Source of the DNA: Fidelibacterota bacterium
GTDB lineage: Bacteria > Fidelibacterota > Marinisomatia > Marinisomatales > TCS55
Reading direction: 5' to 3'
Assembly: GCA_004124385.1 (NCBI GenBank)
Contig: SCKN01000005.1
Coordinates: forward strand, 1-64,000
Length of the DNA stretch: 64,000 bases
Shown here piece after piece: positions 1-8,978 of this stretch. The position numbers and the translations under genes are program-made. The notes beneath the pieces are model-generated. The model was not told where the DNA came from. It saw nothing but the letters and a program-made list of their open reading frames with translations, and did not search any database. Positions within the stretch are counted from its first letter, which is position 1, and the number at the start of each line of letters is the position of its first letter.

Positions 1-1
1 A

Positions 2-178
2 TCTCTACGTGTTTATGATATAACCGGTCGGATGGTGGATGAGTTGGTTAATGGTGAAATGGTGAACGGTGAGCATAAAATAATCTGGAATGCGGAAGGA
101 TTGGCGAGTGGAGTTTATTTTGTAAAATTGATGAATGGTCAATTCCAAACCACTCAAAAGCTCATCTTATTGAAATAA
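2..178 (+). CDS. C-terminal fragment of a secreted protein with T9SS-type sorting tail
   Basis: Only the last 58 codons lie in the window; the start is off the left edge. The translation begins SLRVYDITGRMV, continues through ASGVYFVKL and ends TQKLILLK. This pattern (a V-Y-D-x-x-G-R turn, then S-G-x-Y-F and a short basic end) is that of the Por secretion / type IX sorting domains at the end of many Bacteroidetes-group and Marinimicrobia exported proteins. The domain is normally cleaved as the protein crosses the outer membrane. What the missing N-terminal part does cannot be seen. Confidence 0.75.
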   Translation, partial: SLRVYDITGRMVDELVNGEMVNGEHKIIWNAEGLASGVYFVKLMNGQFQTTQKLILLK

Positions 179-206
179 AAAAGGGGCAGAAATATGCCCC
201 TTTTTT
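179..206. terminator. Bidirectional rho-independent terminator
   Basis: A six-base stem (GGGGCA / TGCCCC) with loop GAAATA is flanked by a run of A on the left and six T on the right. It can end transcripts both from the plus-strand gene that stops at 178 and from the minus-strand gene that stops at 228. Confidence 0.8.
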
Positions 207-227
207 CATATTATTTATTACTGAAAT

Positions 228-914
228 TTAAATACCAAATCCTATACGCAGGTTTACACTTCCAAAACCGTCAGCGTCGGGGACAACATCATCCACAATA
301 GTATAACGGTAATTTAAAAAAGTATCCAGCATCAGCAACTTAAACTGTAGTCCTACTTGAAAATGAAAACCAGTAGCCTCGATTGTATTTTCCTCCAAAT
401 AATCCATAAGATTATCTTCAAGTGACGATGGATCACCATTAGTTAAATCACCACCCAACAATTCAGTAATCATATCTATATCAGCGATAGGTGTTGACAC
501 ATGCGTGTTATATCCACCACCGGCATGTATTTTTGCTCCAGCCAGAAATGGGATAGAAAGTCCAAAGACTTTCTTTCTTAAGGTATAGTAGACATCTGTG
601 CTCGCCCATCCAAATTTAATCGGTTCCATTGGACCGGCTTTGTTTTCAAAATTAATATCGTATTTGTTGCCACGAATATTTGCATCGACTTCAAGATCAA
701 TAAATGGGATTGCATCAATGTATAAATATCCTCCAATTACATATGCTCCATCAAAACTACTATTTGTTAAGGTTATATATTCAGAACCTGTTTCTGGGCT
801 GGTTTCAGCAACACTAAATGAGCTTTGTCCTACTTGAAGACCAAATCCGCCAATGGCAAAAAGGCTTGTTGCTGAAACAGTAATAATTAATAGAGCTATT
901 TTTAAATTTCTCAT
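228..914 (-). CDS. Putative outer-membrane beta-barrel protein
   Basis: I do not recognise the family. The protein has a signal peptide (MRNLKIALLIITVSATSLFA) followed by alternating hydrophobic and polar stretches rich in Gly, Tyr and Phe. It ends in a barrel-like strand, VNLRIGFGI, with a hydrophobic terminal residue, as expected for a small outer-membrane barrel of about 228 residues. An upstream ATG at 926 is in frame, but its ATGGAGG contains the Shine-Dalgarno GGAGG that sits correctly before the ATG at 914, so 914 is preferred. It is a single-gene unit closed by the shared terminator downstream. Confidence 0.65.
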   Translation of the reverse strand: MRNLKIALLIITVSATSLFAIGGFGLQVGQSSFSVAETSPETGSEYITLTNSSFDGAYVIGGYLYIDAIPFIDLEVDANIRGNKYDINFENKAGPMEPIKFGWASTDVYYTLRKKVFGLSIPFLAGAKIHAGGGYNTHVSTPIADIDMITELLGGDLTNGDPSSLEDNLMDYLEENTIEATGFHFQVGLQFKLLMLDTFLNYRYTIVDDVVPDADGFGSVNLRIGFGI

Positions 915-1057
915 GATTTCCTCCATTTGGTTTGTGGTTTAACTAGTAATAAGTTAAATGAACTAGTGCTAATAATTAAAGTTTTATAAATCGGAACTTA
1001 TCTCAATCAAAAATCGTTGATGAAGAGTAAATTCCAACAACATATTGAGGTAAAAAA

Positions 1058-1996
1058 ATGAAAAATATATTATTAACAATTCTATTCACATTTTCTGTGA
1101 GTCTGCTACAGGCTGATGATAAACATGTTATTATTAAGAAAATAATAGTTGGCTCTGAACAGGAAGAAAAAAATGTAGATATTAATGTTGAAGTGGAAGA
1201 TAATCAACTGACGTTAACCATCACCCAAGATGGAGAAGAAAATGTTTACACTGTAGACCTAAATGACGAAAACGCATTAGAAAGTCTTGAAAAAGAATTG
1301 GGTGATTTAGACATTGATGTGAATGTAATGGCCATGATGGCTCCGGGCATGGGTAGCGATTCGTACGTTTTCTTCGGCGGTGATCTGAATAAACCACATT
1401 TAGGGATGGGAGGTGGAGGATATTTAGGTGTTCAAATTCAAGATATTACAGACCAGCTTCGTGATTATTTTAAAGTGAAAGGCGCTGGTGGTGTTCTTGT
1501 TTCTGAAGTAGTGAAAGAAAGCCCCGCAGAAAAAGCAGGATTAGAAACAGGTGATATTATTGTTAAAATTAATGATGTTCGCATTAGTGACGCCAGAGAA
1601 GTAACCCAAACAATTCGCAAAGAAAAACCGGAAAGTAAAATAGACATAATTGTCGTTCGTAAAGGTCGGGAAAAATCAATTAAAGCAATTCTTGGCTCCA
1701 GTGAAAATTCGTTTTCATGGTTTGGTAAAATGGGAAATCACCCCAATATGGGTATGAAAAAACACAAAATGATGATGAAAAAAATAGGTCACATTTGCAC
1801 AACTGATTGTGGAGATGATTGCCCGATGAAAGGCCAAAAGAAAATAGATGTTGATATTGTTATACCTGATGGCATCAAAGGGATGATGAAAAAGAAAATG
1901 TTTATGGGCAAATGGGGACATGGCGAAGAACTCGAAAAACTCAAAAAGGAACTTGAAGAATTGCGTAAAGAATTACAGAAACAAAGTGATTCATAA
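1058..1996 (+). CDS. Exported PDZ-domain protein with Met/His/Cys-rich tail
   Basis: A signal peptide (about residues 1-19) precedes an acidic beta-rich region (about 20-90), a Gly/Met linker and one PDZ domain (about 121-213: YLGVQIQD, SPAEKAGLETGDIIVKIN). The PDZ domain resembles those of HtrA/DegQ proteases, but no protease domain is present. Residues 225-285 are unusual: clusters of Met, His and Lys with Cys247, Cys251 and Cys255, which could bind a metal. Residues 288-308 form a short charged coiled coil. It stands alone, with its own terminator. A periplasmic scaffold or metal-responsive role is possible; the function is unknown. Confidence 0.7.
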   Translation: MKNILLTILFTFSVSLLQADDKHVIIKKIIVGSEQEEKNVDINVEVEDNQLTLTITQDGEENVYTVDLNDENALESLEKELGDLDIDVNVMAMMAPGMGSDSYVFFGGDLNKPHLGMGGGGYLGVQIQDITDQLRDYFKVKGAGGVLVSEVVKESPAEKAGLETGDIIVKINDVRISDAREVTQTIRKEKPESKIDIIVVRKGREKSIKAILGSSENSFSWFGKMGNHPNMGMKKHKMMMKKIGHICTTDCGDDCPMKGQKKIDVDIVIPDGIKGMMKKKMFMGKWGHGEELEKLKKELEELRKELQKQSDS

Positions 1997-2018
1997 ACAA
2001 AACAAAATACTTTAAAAA

Positions 2019-2053
2019 GAAAAAGGTTCCCAAAAGGAGCCTTTTTCTTTTCT
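2019..2053 (+). terminator. Rho-independent terminator after the PDZ gene
   Basis: AAAAAGGTTCC and GGAGCCTTTTT pair (one G-U wobble) around a CAAAA loop, followed by a T-rich tract. It lies 20-60 bases after the stop codon of the PDZ gene. Confidence 0.75.
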
Positions 2054-2098
2054 ATACTATGCATCCCGCTATAAATTGAAGGTACTCCTTCAATATTT

Positions 2099-4342
2099 AT
2101 GAATCGTTTTATCATTTACAGTACAATACTTTTTGGGATACTTACTGCCCAAGAATACAATTGGCCCACAGATGCTGGGAAGTCATTGAGGTCAAATTTT
2201 GGAGAATTTCGTGATGGGCATTTTCACATGGGCATCGATATTAAAACGAATGGCAAGGAAGGTGCTTCTGTTTTTGCTGTGGAGGATGGTTACATTTCCC
2301 GCATGGTTGCCAATTTTAAAGGGTACGGAAGGGCGTTATATATAATTCATCCTGATGGCCGTACCAGCGTATATGCACATCTTTCCAGATTCAATCCAAA
2401 ACTTGAAGGATTTCTTAAATATTATCAAAATAATAATGCATCATATATATTGAACCACTATTTTAAAGCAAACGAAATTAAATTTAACAAGGGTGAGTTA
2501 ATTGGCTATACCGGAGATACGGGCCATTCCTTTGGACCGCATCTACATTTTGAAATACGCAATCAAAAAGATCAGCCATTAAACCCGCAATCCAATGGAT
2601 TTGAAATAGATGACCGGCAATCCCCCAGACTCGAAGAATTGGCTTTGATTCCTCTAGGGGAAAATTCCCGAGTAAATGGTAGTTCTCTGCCGGTACATAT
2701 TCCATTTTTCCGTAATTCAGATGGATCTTATGAACTAGCAGATACTTTAAATGTGTTTGGAGCAATCGGGCTGGCAATTCGCACTAAAGATAAACGTCAG
2801 GGATTTTCCGAAACCTATCAATTGAAAACCATCGAATTAAATATCGATGGTAAACTAGAGTACAAACTTGATTATGAGGTACTTGACTATCGTTTAAATG
2901 ACCATGTACAATTGGTTCGTAACCATTCTTTACATCGTTTAAACCTCGGTTCATTCCACACCCTTTATGATTTTAAGGAGAATCCTAAATCAACCGTTCA
3001 ACCTGAAAATCTATCGGGAGTTTTAAAATTGCTTCCGGGCTATCATAAACTGATTATCAAAGCAAGAGATGCAAACGGAAATTCTGCTGTAGTGTCAGGG
3101 TGGATTTTTACTCATCCTCCAATTGATTTGGTCATCCAAGATATAATCCAAAAAAGAAATGAAATCACTTTCAGTATTCTATCAAAAGCAATAAGCATTC
3201 CTTTGAAAAGCATCACATGCTATTCATTCTCTCCTTCTGGGTTCGCTGATAAAAAGATTGATCCTCTTCGAATTGAAAAAATGGATGGTGGATTATTGGT
3301 TACGTTAGATATGAGAATGATTCATAATCGTTCAATTCAATTTATTGCAAAAAATAAAATGGGAGCATTTTCTAAACCTCTAAATTGGCACTCAAAAAAT
3401 GTTTTTGTTGATTACAATGCCCGGCCAGATATAAAAGTGAATCAAACTGCTTCAGGTATAATTATCCAGATTGAAACGGGTAATATGGGGAGCGCAATAC
3501 CAGAACTCTATTTAGATTCTCCACAAAAACTAGTCAGCGTGCCCCTTGAACAAATTCAACCCTTTACATATATATCTGAAGCAATGGATGTTGAATTATT
3601 CGAAAATGTAACCTCATTGAATGTCAGCATTAACAATGGGACTGAATACACATTTAAATATGCATTTAAACCTGTTTTAGGAAAATCAGGGGAACAGACA
3701 GTTGTTGTGTCAGAAGATAAAATGTGTTCAATGCAATCCCTTCAATCAACTTTTTATACCCAAAGCTTACTCTGGATAGATGCTGTTGAAAATTCGGTTC
3801 AACCACCTCATGGTCACTTTTTATCAAATATCTACCAACTCCAGCCTTTTGATATACCATTACAAGATACACTTCAAATCGGGATTCGTTATGATGAAAA
3901 TGTAGCAAAACGTGAGAAAATAAGTTTATACTACTATGATCAGGATGAAGGTTGGACATTTATTCCTTCGAATAATTCTAAAAAACGGCAGGTTCTAACG
4001 GGCAGTTTGAACAGCTTGGAAGCTGTATGTATTCTCCAAGATGATGTACCACCCATCATCACATCAACGTTCCCTGCCCATGGCGGCCAGTATTACGTAG
4101 AAGACGTTAGACAATTACAAGCGCAGGTAGAGGATGTATTGTCCGGCATTGAACCTGAAGAAACATCTATGACCATGACATTGAATGGCAAGAGATTATT
4201 ATATGGATTCCAGCCCGTTAGACAACAAATATCATACAACTTATTCGAACATTTAACATTGGGAAATCATACAATGATGATAACAGTTAAAGATCGTGCA
4301 GGAAACTTTGCTAGTACAAAAGTAGATTTTGTGATTAAATAA
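2099..4342 (+). CDS. Secreted M23 (LytM-type) metallopeptidase
   Basis: This 747-residue protein has an N-terminal signal sequence (about 1-17) and an M23 peptidase domain at about residues 20-165. The zinc site is visible: HxGxD at His43/Asp47, a YAH His at 94 and the HLH motif at 148-150. Family members cut peptidoglycan cross-links or act as envelope regulators in the periplasm. The remaining 580 residues are beta-rich and end in an Ig-like segment (VKDRAGNFAST), which suggests substrate or wall binding. Its stop codon overlaps the ATG of the rhomboid gene by one base, so the two are co-transcribed. Peptidase activity is likely; the target is inferred. Confidence 0.88.
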   Translation: MNRFIIYSTILFGILTAQEYNWPTDAGKSLRSNFGEFRDGHFHMGIDIKTNGKEGASVFAVEDGYISRMVANFKGYGRALYIIHPDGRTSVYAHLSRFNPKLEGFLKYYQNNNASYILNHYFKANEIKFNKGELIGYTGDTGHSFGPHLHFEIRNQKDQPLNPQSNGFEIDDRQSPRLEELALIPLGENSRVNGSSLPVHIPFFRNSDGSYELADTLNVFGAIGLAIRTKDKRQGFSETYQLKTIELNIDGKLEYKLDYEVLDYRLNDHVQLVRNHSLHRLNLGSFHTLYDFKENPKSTVQPENLSGVLKLLPGYHKLIIKARDANGNSAVVSGWIFTHPPIDLVIQDIIQKRNEITFSILSKAISIPLKSITCYSFSPSGFADKKIDPLRIEKMDGGLLVTLDMRMIHNRSIQFIAKNKMGAFSKPLNWHSKNVFVDYNARPDIKVNQTASGIIIQIETGNMGSAIPELYLDSPQKLVSVPLEQIQPFTYISEAMDVELFENVTSLNVSINNGTEYTFKYAFKPVLGKSGEQTVVVSEDKMCSMQSLQSTFYTQSLLWIDAVENSVQPPHGHFLSNIYQLQPFDIPLQDTLQIGIRYDENVAKREKISLYYYDQDEGWTFIPSNNSKKRQVLTGSLNSLEAVCILQDDVPPIITSTFPAHGGQYYVEDVRQLQAQVEDVLSGIEPEETSMTMTLNGKRLLYGFQPVRQQISYNLFEHLTLGNHTMMITVKDRAGNFASTKVDFVIK

Positions 4343-4998
4343 TGTTTTTCCCGTATAAAGATGATAATCCTCGAGTTTTGGTTCCAATTGTTACCTATGG
4401 AATAATCGCAGCAAACATTCTCATTTTTCTGTATCAATTTTCTCTGGCAGCTTCTGGGCCGGAAACAGAAGCTCGATTTATTTATATGTTTGGATTAGTA
4501 CCTGCTCAATTTCACATTATTAATTTGTTCACCTCTATGTTTCTCCACGGCGGCATCGCTCATATTCTTGGGAATATGTGGTTCCTATGGATTTTTGGTG
4601 ATAATGTAGAAAGTGCTCTGGGCCATGCCCGTTATGCATTGTTTTATATTTTATGCGGTCTTGCTGCAGGGTTGGCGCAAGTTCTTTTCAATCTTGATTC
4701 AATGATTCCCATGGTGGGTGCCAGCGGAGCAATTGCCGGAGTTTTGGGCGCATACCTGATACGTTATCCTCACGCCCAAGTACATGTATTTGTTTTTATA
4801 TTCTTTTTCTTTACAACTATCAGAGTTCCAGCAATGATTGTTCTGGGTATCTGGTTTTTAACTCAATTAACAAATGGACTAGGGACTCTTGGTCTTGATA
4901 CCACCGGTGGCGTCGCCTGGTTTGCCCATATAGGCGGATTTATTGCCGGAGTCAGTTTCAACTATGCTTTTCAACACATAAAACTCAAAGAGTATTGA
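4342..4998 (+). CDS. Rhomboid-family intramembrane serine protease
   Basis: This 218-residue polytopic membrane protein has the rhomboid signature. The catalytic serine is in GASG (Ser128), the catalytic histidine is in AHIGG (His196), and the HGGIAHILGNMWFLWIFG block belongs to the second helix region. Rhomboids cut transmembrane substrates inside the bilayer. It overlaps the end of the M23 peptidase gene by one base and is followed one base later by cdd, so it sits at the head of the nucleoside-salvage run. Its substrate is not evident. Confidence 0.92.
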   Translation: MFFPYKDDNPRVLVPIVTYGIIAANILIFLYQFSLAASGPETEARFIYMFGLVPAQFHIINLFTSMFLHGGIAHILGNMWFLWIFGDNVESALGHARYALFYILCGLAAGLAQVLFNLDSMIPMVGASGAIAGVLGAYLIRYPHAQVHVFVFIFFFFTTIRVPAMIVLGIWFLTQLTNGLGTLGLDTTGGVAWFAHIGGFIAGVSFNYAFQHIKLKEY

Positions 4999-4999
4999 T

Positions 5000-5380
5000 A
5001 TGGAAAAATTAATTGCAATAGCTCAAAAAATGAGAGAACGAGCCCACGCCCCTTATTCTCACTATACTGTTGGTGCTGCTATTTTAACATCCGCCGGAAA
5101 AATAATCGGTGGTTGTAATGTTGAATCCAGCAGTTATGGTTTAACCTGCTGCGCTGAACGTGTGGCGCTTTTCCGAGCAGTTGCTGCAGGACATTCATCT
5201 TTTAAAGCGCTTGCTGTTGCAACGGAAAATGGAGGTTCCCTTTGTGGTGCTTGTCGGCAGGTTGTGTGGGATTTATGTGGAAATATTCCTATTATTATTA
5301 CTGATAAAAATGGTAAAATTAAAAAAACTACATCGGCAGATTTACTTCCGGATGCGTTTGATCAAACTAAACTAAAATGA
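5000..5380 (+). CDS. cdd: Cytidine deaminase
   Basis: This enzyme deaminates cytidine and deoxycytidine to uridine and deoxyuridine in pyrimidine salvage. At 126 residues it is the size of the small tetrameric form. The zinc and catalytic site is visible: Cys51-Ala-Glu53 within TCCAERVALF, and Cys82/Cys85 in LCGACRQV. The usual Pro before the second motif is Leu here. The substrate-binding NVESSSYG segment is present. It overlaps udk by four bases, which fits one pathway: cytidine to uridine to UMP. Confidence 0.95.
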   Translation: MEKLIAIAQKMRERAHAPYSHYTVGAAILTSAGKIIGGCNVESSSYGLTCCAERVALFRAVAAGHSSFKALAVATENGGSLCGACRQVVWDLCGNIPIIITDKNGKIKKTTSADLLPDAFDQTKLK

Positions 5381-6009
5381 CAAAAAAATCTATTTTAATT
5401 GGGATTGCTGGTGGCACTGGCTCTGGGAAAACATCTGTTTCTCATGAAATTGTGAAAGAATTCAAAACAGGCGAAGTTGCCGTAATCCAACTCGATTCCT
5501 ATTATAAAGATTTAGCACATATGTCTTTTGAAGAAAGAAATAAACAAAATTTTGACCATCCAGAAGCCATGGATTTTGAACTGTTGCATAATCATTTATC
5601 AACTTTAATGAAAGGGGAATCAACCAATATCCCCTGTTATGATTTCGGCTCACATACTCGCAAAGAAGAGTCGGAACTGATTGAACCGCATCATGTACTT
5701 GTTCTAGAAGGAATACTTGCTCTTTGGGACTCTTTACTGCGCGATTTAATGGATATAAAATTATTTGTGGAAACTCCAGATGATATTCGGTTTATACGTC
5801 GTTTGACCCGCGATCGGGTAGAACGCGAACGCACAACACAATCTGTCATTGATCAATATTTACATACGGTTCGCCCTATGCACAAACAGTTTGTTGAACC
5901 TACAAAAATATATGCAGATTTAATTATTCCTGAGGGCGGAAGAAACACTGTTGCTATTGATCTCATACGAACTAAAATCAAATCTATACTACCAAACAAG
6001 AGAGCTTAA
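5377..6009 (+). CDS. udk: Uridine kinase
   Basis: It phosphorylates uridine and cytidine to UMP and CMP. The 210-residue protein carries the P-loop GGTGSGKTS (12-20), the substrate-site segment QLDSYYKDL and the helix LTRDRVERERT that closes over the nucleotide. This is normal length for bacterial Udk. ATGA coupling with cdd upstream and direct abutment with tdk downstream (stop at 6009, start at 6010) place it in one transcript. Confidence 0.95.
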   Translation: MTKKSILIGIAGGTGSGKTSVSHEIVKEFKTGEVAVIQLDSYYKDLAHMSFEERNKQNFDHPEAMDFELLHNHLSTLMKGESTNIPCYDFGSHTRKEESELIEPHHVLVLEGILALWDSLLRDLMDIKLFVETPDDIRFIRRLTRDRVERERTTQSVIDQYLHTVRPMHKQFVEPTKIYADLIIPEGGRNTVAIDLIRTKIKSILPNKRA

Positions 6010-6573
6010 ATGACCCTTACACCACGTACAGGCGGATGGATAGAAGTAATATGCGGACCCATGTTTTGTGGAAAAACAGAAGAACTGATTCGCAGATTAA
6101 AACGAGCCCAAATCGCCAAAATGAAAACAGCAATTTTTAAACCGATGATTGATAATCGCTACAGCGAAGAACATATTGTGTCGCACAACCAATCAAGATT
6201 GGAATCGTACCTCATTGATGATGTTACTGAAATACTTGATAAGGTAGACGATGCAGAAGTGGTGGGAATTGATGAAGCACAATTTTTTAACGATAATTTA
6301 ATTGGCGTGTGTCAAGAATTGTCAGCAAATAATACCCGTGTACTTGTCGCAGGATTAGATAATGATTATTTGGCGCGTCCATTTGGACCCATGCCAAAAA
6401 TAATGTGCGCAGCTGAATATCTTGATAAACTGCGAGCCATTTGTATCCTCTGTGGTGAGCCAGCTAGTTTTACACAACGTTTATCTAAAGATGCCGAGCA
6501 AGTTGTAATTGGTGAAACGGATAAATATGAAGCACGCTGCAGAAAATGCTATCAACATCCGGAGAAACTATAA
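6010..6573 (+). CDS. tdk: Thymidine kinase (type II)
   Basis: It makes dTMP from thymidine. It has the P-loop GPMFCGKT (16-23), the DEAQFF Walker B-type motif and four zinc cysteines in the C-terminal lasso domain (CILCGEP and CRKCYQHPEKL). This is the type II (TK1-like) form of 187 residues. Its stop codon shares one base with the ATG of the transporter that follows, so import and phosphorylation of nucleosides are translationally linked. Confidence 0.95.
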   Translation: MTLTPRTGGWIEVICGPMFCGKTEELIRRLKRAQIAKMKTAIFKPMIDNRYSEEHIVSHNQSRLESYLIDDVTEILDKVDDAEVVGIDEAQFFNDNLIGVCQELSANNTRVLVAGLDNDYLARPFGPMPKIMCAAEYLDKLRAICILCGEPASFTQRLSKDAEQVVIGETDKYEARCRKCYQHPEKL

Positions 6574-7793
6574 TGGAACAATTTACTGGGTTAATTGGAA
6601 TTGTCGTTTTATTAGCCATAGCGTTCGCCCTATCGAATAATAGAAAAAAGATAGATTTGCGAATCATTGGGTGGGGGTTAGGATTGCAAATGGTTTTTGC
6701 AATATTTATTCTGAAATTACCTTTTGGCGGTATACTTTTTGGATATCTTGATAAAGCTGTCCGTAAACTCATTAGCTTTTCTGATGCTGGCAGTGATTTT
6801 CTTTTCAAATCGTTTATCCCTGATGTGGGATACCATGTTGCTATGATCAATTTTGCTTTTAGAGCTCTTCCCACTATCATTTTCTTTTCAAGTCTTATGG
6901 CTGTGTTATACCATTTTGGGATTATCCAGGTTATTGTAAAATGGATTGCACGAGCAATGCAAAAAACCATGGGTACCAGCGGATCAGAAACGCTGAGCAT
7001 ATCTGCCAATATCTTTGTTGGTCAAACAGAAGCACCGCTCATGGTCAGGCCTTTTATCAGTAAAATGACAAAATCTGAACTGACCGCCGTAATGACTGGA
7101 GGATTTGCTACTGTAGCTGGAGGTATATTAGCGATTTATGTCATGTGGCTTGGTGATATACCCGGGATTGCAGGTCATTTATTAGCTGCATCTGTCATGT
7201 CTGCACCCGCAGCACTTGTAATGGCAAAAATTATTTATCCTGAAACAGAAATATCGGAAACGATGGGAGATATGAAATTTGATATTGAACAACAAAAAAC
7301 CAATGTCTTTGAAGCGTTGGGCGACGGAGCATCAACCGGTTTAAAACTAGCTGCAAATGTCGGTGCTATGCTGATTGCATTTGTTTCGCTTGTTGCTATG
7401 ATTAATTATCTCCTTAGTTTTGTTGGTATATCAATGGATGGAGTTTTGGGCTTTATCTTTAAACCATTAGCATGGACAATGGGAGTTCCTTGGGAAGAAG
7501 CTGGAACATTAGGTATGTTAATGGGAGAAAAAATTGTATTTACAGAATTGATTGCTTACGGCGATTTGAAAGAATTGATGGCTTCAGATGCTATTTCTGA
7601 TCGGACAGCGATCATCGCCAGTTATGCTTTGTGTGGATTTGCTAATTTTGGATCAATTGGTATACAATTAGGTGGATTGGGGGGTATGGCGCCAGATCGA
7701 AAAACGGATCTTGCAAAACTTGTTACAAAAGCGATGATAGGCGGAGCATTAGCATCTTGGCTTACAGCAACTATTGCAGGATTATTAATTTAA
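6573..7793 (+). CDS. Concentrative nucleoside transporter (NupC/CNT family)
   Basis: It imports nucleosides with H+ or Na+. This 406-residue inner-membrane protein has many hydrophobic helices and CNT core motifs: the gate region FVGQTEAPLMVRP, GGFATVAGG and the C-terminal YALCGFANFGSIGIQLGGL. I chose the ATG at 6573, overlapping the tdk stop, because CNT proteins begin close to the first membrane helix. A start at 6546 would only add nine residues inside tdk. Which ion drives it cannot be decided from motifs alone; a marine lifestyle would favour Na+. Confidence 0.92.
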   Translation: MEQFTGLIGIVVLLAIAFALSNNRKKIDLRIIGWGLGLQMVFAIFILKLPFGGILFGYLDKAVRKLISFSDAGSDFLFKSFIPDVGYHVAMINFAFRALPTIIFFSSLMAVLYHFGIIQVIVKWIARAMQKTMGTSGSETLSISANIFVGQTEAPLMVRPFISKMTKSELTAVMTGGFATVAGGILAIYVMWLGDIPGIAGHLLAASVMSAPAALVMAKIIYPETEISETMGDMKFDIEQQKTNVFEALGDGASTGLKLAANVGAMLIAFVSLVAMINYLLSFVGISMDGVLGFIFKPLAWTMGVPWEEAGTLGMLMGEKIVFTELIAYGDLKELMASDAISDRTAIIASYALCGFANFGSIGIQLGGLGGMAPDRKTDLAKLVTKAMIGGALASWLTATIAGLLI

Positions 7794-7822
7794 TTTTTAT
7801 AATTGACAAATAATTTTGCCTT

Positions 7823-8383
7823 ATGCGTTTAATTTTTATTGGCCCACCCGGAGTAGGAAAAGGAACACAAGCTAAAAATATCTGTGCCCATTTTGGCATA
7901 ATACACCTTTCAACAGGTGTTATTTTACGCAATGAAATAAAACAGATGTCTTCCATTGGTCAATCTGCAAAAACATTTATTGATGCAGGTCAATTAGTCC
8001 CAGATGATGTTTTATTAAAAATAATGTATGAGCGACTTACCCAAGAGAATTGCTATAATGGTTTTTGTTTGGATGGATTCCCTCGTACAATGCCTCAAGC
8101 CGAGGGATTAGATCATATTCTTAAAAATTTAAATCAATCATTGGATGCGGTTGTCAGTGTAGAAGTCGATGAAGAGGAGTTGATAAATCGATTAGTATTA
8201 AGAGGTATCACCTCCAGACGGACAGATGATACCCATGATATAATCCGCCAACGCCTACAAGTATATAAGAAGCAAACAGAACCATTGATAGAATTTTACG
8301 AGGAAAGAGATTTGGTGAAAACAATCAATGGTGTTGGTGAAATAACTGAAATAACTGAACGAATTTTGAATACATTGATTTAA
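7823..8383 (+). CDS. adk: Adenylate kinase, short (LID-less) form
   Basis: It catalyses ATP + AMP to 2 ADP. It has the P-loop GPPGVGKGTQ at the N-terminus, the AMP-binding STGVILRNEI and the DGFPRTMPQA motif. At 186 residues it lacks the long zinc-type or flexible LID insert: the link RLVLRGITSRRTDD goes straight to the C-terminal helix. It lies 30 bases after the transporter gene and two bases before coaE. Confidence 0.93.
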   Translation: MRLIFIGPPGVGKGTQAKNICAHFGIIHLSTGVILRNEIKQMSSIGQSAKTFIDAGQLVPDDVLLKIMYERLTQENCYNGFCLDGFPRTMPQAEGLDHILKNLNQSLDAVVSVEVDEEELINRLVLRGITSRRTDDTHDIIRQRLQVYKKQTEPLIEFYEERDLVKTINGVGEITEITERILNTLI

Positions 8384-8384
8384 A

Positions 8385-8978
8385 ATGCTGAAAATTGGAT
8401 TAACAGGCGGACTCGGTTGCGGAAAAAGTACAGCAGGAATCGTTTTAGCAGAATTGGGGGCTTACATTTTTGATGCGGATAATGAAGCAAAAACGATGAT
8501 AAGCAAAAACCTAACTGTGCAAAGTGAATTGATAGCTGAATTTGGAACAGATATTATGGGGCCAGATAATGTGATTGATTTAAAAAAATTGGGTCGTATT
8601 GCATTACAAGACGAAGATCATAAATTGCGTCTCAATTTAGTTGTACATCCATACATTTATGATTTGATCGATGAACAATTCGATAAAATATCTGCAAAAA
8701 ACAAGCATACAATGTTCATCGTTGACGGCGCACTGATTTATGAATCCGGATATGACCAACATCTTGACTATGTAATTGTTGTCACTGCATTGATGAAAAA
8801 TAGAATGGAACGAGCAATGGGACGGGGGACACTTACACGGGAACAAATATTACAGCGCATAGAACTACAATGGTCAGAGGAAGAAAAAACAGGATTAGCT
8901 GACTTTGTAATTCATAATGATAGCACAGAAAACTCTCTGCGCAAAGAAATTACAGAAATCTACGAACAGATTGTTTAG
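8385..8978 (+). CDS. coaE: Dephospho-CoA kinase
   Basis: This is the last step of coenzyme A synthesis: ATP-dependent 3'-phosphorylation of dephospho-CoA. The 197-residue protein starts MLKIGLTGGLGCGKST (P-loop) and carries the FDADNEAKTMI adenine/ribose-side motif and the ATP-lid VVTALMKNRMERAMGR. It is the last gene of the plus-strand salvage run and converges with the gene ending at 8975 (four bases of overlap). Confidence 0.94.
   Translation: MLKIGLTGGLGCGKSTAGIVLAELGAYIFDADNEAKTMISKNLTVQSELIAEFGTDIMGPDNVIDLKKLGRIALQDEDHKLRLNLVVHPYIYDLIDEQFDKISAKNKHTMFIVDGALIYESGYDQHLDYVIVVTALMKNRMERAMGRGTLTREQILQRIELQWSEEEKTGLADFVIHNDSTENSLRKEITEIYEQIV

Noticed and set aside
6485-7009. Long minus-strand frame inside the transporter gene
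   Set aside because: It is a shadow of tdk and the CNT gene, with no start signal and no family resemblance.
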